NCBI RefSeq assembly: GCF_001905385.1 | Contig: NZ_LIPF01000001.1 | Location: 1,230,765-1,294,764 of the forward strand | DNA: 64,000 nucleotides | Origin: Streptomyces sp. CB02414 | Lineage (GTDB): Bacteria > Actinomycetota > Actinomycetes > Streptomycetales > Streptomycetaceae | Direction: 5' to 3' | Shown: positions 63,019-64,000 of the stretch, one piece after another | Position numbering within the stretch: the first letter of the stretch is position 1 | How the letters are laid out: every line of letters starts with the position of its first letter | Position numbers and translations under genes: made by a program | Notes under the pieces: generated by a model | What the model was told of the DNA's origin: nothing | What the model saw: the letters and a program-made list of their open reading frames with translations, nothing else | The model's database searches: none

Positions 63019-64000
63019 ATGGACTTCCGAGTCCTCGGCCCAGTGGAAGCACACAGGGGCGGACTACACATTCCGCTCTCCGGATCCAAGGTTCACACGG
63101 TACTGGCGGCCCTGCTGCTCGCGAAGGGCCGTGTCGTGTCGGACAGCAGACTCAACTTCCTGCTGTGGGGCTGGGAACCGCCGGCCACGTCCGGCGCCCA
63201 GATCTACACGTACATGTCGCGGCTGCGCAAGCTCCTCGGCGACGAGGTGCGCATCGAGCGCAGACCCCCCGGCTATCTGCTCCAGGCCCCCGACAGTGCC
63301 GTGGACCTGCTGGAGTTCGAGCGGCTGGACCGGCTCGGGCGGGCGGCGCTGGCGCAGCGCCGCCACCAGGAGGCGGGGGCGCTGCTCGCCGAGGCCCTCG
63401 GGCACTGGCGCGGCACCGCCCTCGCCAACGTCACCGAGCACCTCGCCGACGCGGAGCTGCCGCAGCTGGAGGAGGCCCGGATGCACACCCTGGAGAACCG
63501 CATCGAGGCCGACCTCGCGCTGGGCCGGCACGAGCAGCTCACCGCCGAACTCACCGGTCTCGTCGCCCAGCACCCGCTGCGCGAGAAGCTCCGGGCCCAG
63601 CTGATGACCGCCCTCTACCGCAGCGGCCGGCAGAGCGACGCCCTGCAGAGCTACTACGAGGGCCGCGGCCTCCTCGCCGACCAGCTCGGCATCGACCCCG
63701 GCGAGGCGCTCGGCGCGACCTACGCGGCCGTCCTCAAGGGCACCCGGGGGCCGGGCCCCGGCGGCGACACCCGGCCCGCGCGGGAGGAGCCGGCCGATCC
63801 CGTCGCCCCCTCCACGCTGCCCCCGGCCGCCGGGCAGCTCGCCGGCCGGGACGCGGAGATCCGGACGCTGCGCACCCAGCTGGCGGAGTCGGTCGCCGGG
63901 CAGGGGCCGCGCCATCTCCTGATCACGGGCATGGCCGGCGTCGGCAAGACCGCCCTGGCCGTCCACGTCGCGCACGCGGCGGCCGGGGACTTCCCCGACG
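63019..64000 (+). CDS. AfsR/SARP-family transcriptional regulator, N-terminal part (3' truncated by window edge)
   Basis: At least 327 residues from ATG 63019, with GGGGGA before it. The frame is still open at the window end. OmpR-like DNA-binding domain (DFRVLGPVEAHRGG ... LNFLLWGWEPPATSGAQIYT, YMSRLRKLLGD), then the bacterial transcriptional activation domain (LPQLEEARMHTLENRIEADL ... SYYEGRGLLADQLGIDPGEA), a Pro-rich linker and the start of an NB-ARC ATPase with walker A ITGMAGVGKTALAVHVAH. This is the large AfsR type rather than a small SARP. It is the likely pathway activator of the cluster. No TTA codon is seen in the visible part. Confidence 0.92.
   Translation, partial: MDFRVLGPVEAHRGGLHIPLSGSKVHTVLAALLLAKGRVVSDSRLNFLLWGWEPPATSGAQIYTYMSRLRKLLGDEVRIERRPPGYLLQAPDSAVDLLEFERLDRLGRAALAQRRHQEAGALLAEALGHWRGTALANVTEHLADAELPQLEEARMHTLENRIEADLALGRHEQLTAELTGLVAQHPLREKLRAQLMTALYRSGRQSDALQSYYEGRGLLADQLGIDPGEALGATYAAVLKGTRGPGPGGDTRPAREEPADPVAPSTLPPAAGQLAGRDAEIRTLRTQLAESVAGQGPRHLLITGMAGVGKTALAVHVAHAAAGDFPD

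Noticed and set aside
1..64000. CRISPR arrays, rRNA, tRNA genes, integrase or IS elements
   Set aside because: I looked for spaced direct repeats, tRNA T-arm motifs (GGTTCGANTCC) with acceptor stems, and DDE or recombinase proteins, and found none that hold up.

Overview
The window is about 72-75% GC, uses GC-rich third codon positions and has many GTG starts and 4-base stop/start overlaps. It is almost certainly a Streptomyces chromosome. From memory, the order murA / HU / malic enzyme / HelD / anti-sigma / sigma ... nnaR / narK matches the conserved core of S. coelicolor. A species-specific biosynthetic block begins immediately after narK.

Layout. (1) 1-5.1 kb: the end of a glycine-betaine binding protein, a Lon-type (S16) secreted protease-like protein, an IclR regulator, an SF2 helicase and a SUKH-like protein. 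(2) 5.2-10.5 kb: a minus-strand molybdenum-hydroxylase operon (FAD, 2Fe-2S and Mo subunits). The 2Fe-2S subunit has a very long low-complexity N-terminus. (3) 10.6-15.5 kb: an ABC sugar importer and a GH20 hexosaminidase in one operon, with a DasR-type operator (dre) upstream, which points to amino-sugar uptake. (4) 15.6-29.4 kb: housekeeping and regulatory genes: DUF3039, YqgE, murA, HU, malic enzyme, a candidate small RNA with its own promoter and terminator, helD, an ECF sigma/anti-sigma pair, a CGNR regulator, a lipoprotein, nnaR and narK.

(5) 29.65-64 kb: a nonribosomal peptide cluster, all on the plus strand and open at the right edge. It encodes FabG, a type II thioesterase, two SyrP-like Fe(II)/2-oxoglutarate oxygenases, a KASIII, an ACP, a free-standing condensation domain, SbnA/SbnB-like enzymes for 2,3-diaminopropionate, NRPS1 (A-T-C-A-T), an ornithine-carbamoyltransferase homologue with altered substrate motifs, an MFS pump, a MacB-type ABC transporter, an MbtH protein, NRPS2 (C-A-T-C*-A-T-C*-A-T-C*), NRPS3 (A-T-beta-lactamase/PBP-like domain) and the start of an AfsR/SARP-type regulator.

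Inferred logic: KASIII, FabG and ACP make a short 3-hydroxyacyl group. The free C domain puts it on the first residue of NRPS1, which lacks its own starter C domain. SbnA/B supply L-Dap, which the carbamoyltransferase may turn into beta-ureidoalanine. Six adenylation domains predict a hexapeptide. Three of these domains are nearly identical and have Asn/Asp-like pockets, which fits the two SyrP-type beta-hydroxylases. The C* domains carry CHxxxEG instead of HHxxxDG. The last module releases the chain through a fused serine-hydrolase domain that keeps SxxK and HGG but lacks the usual YxN. I cannot match this combination to a known product.
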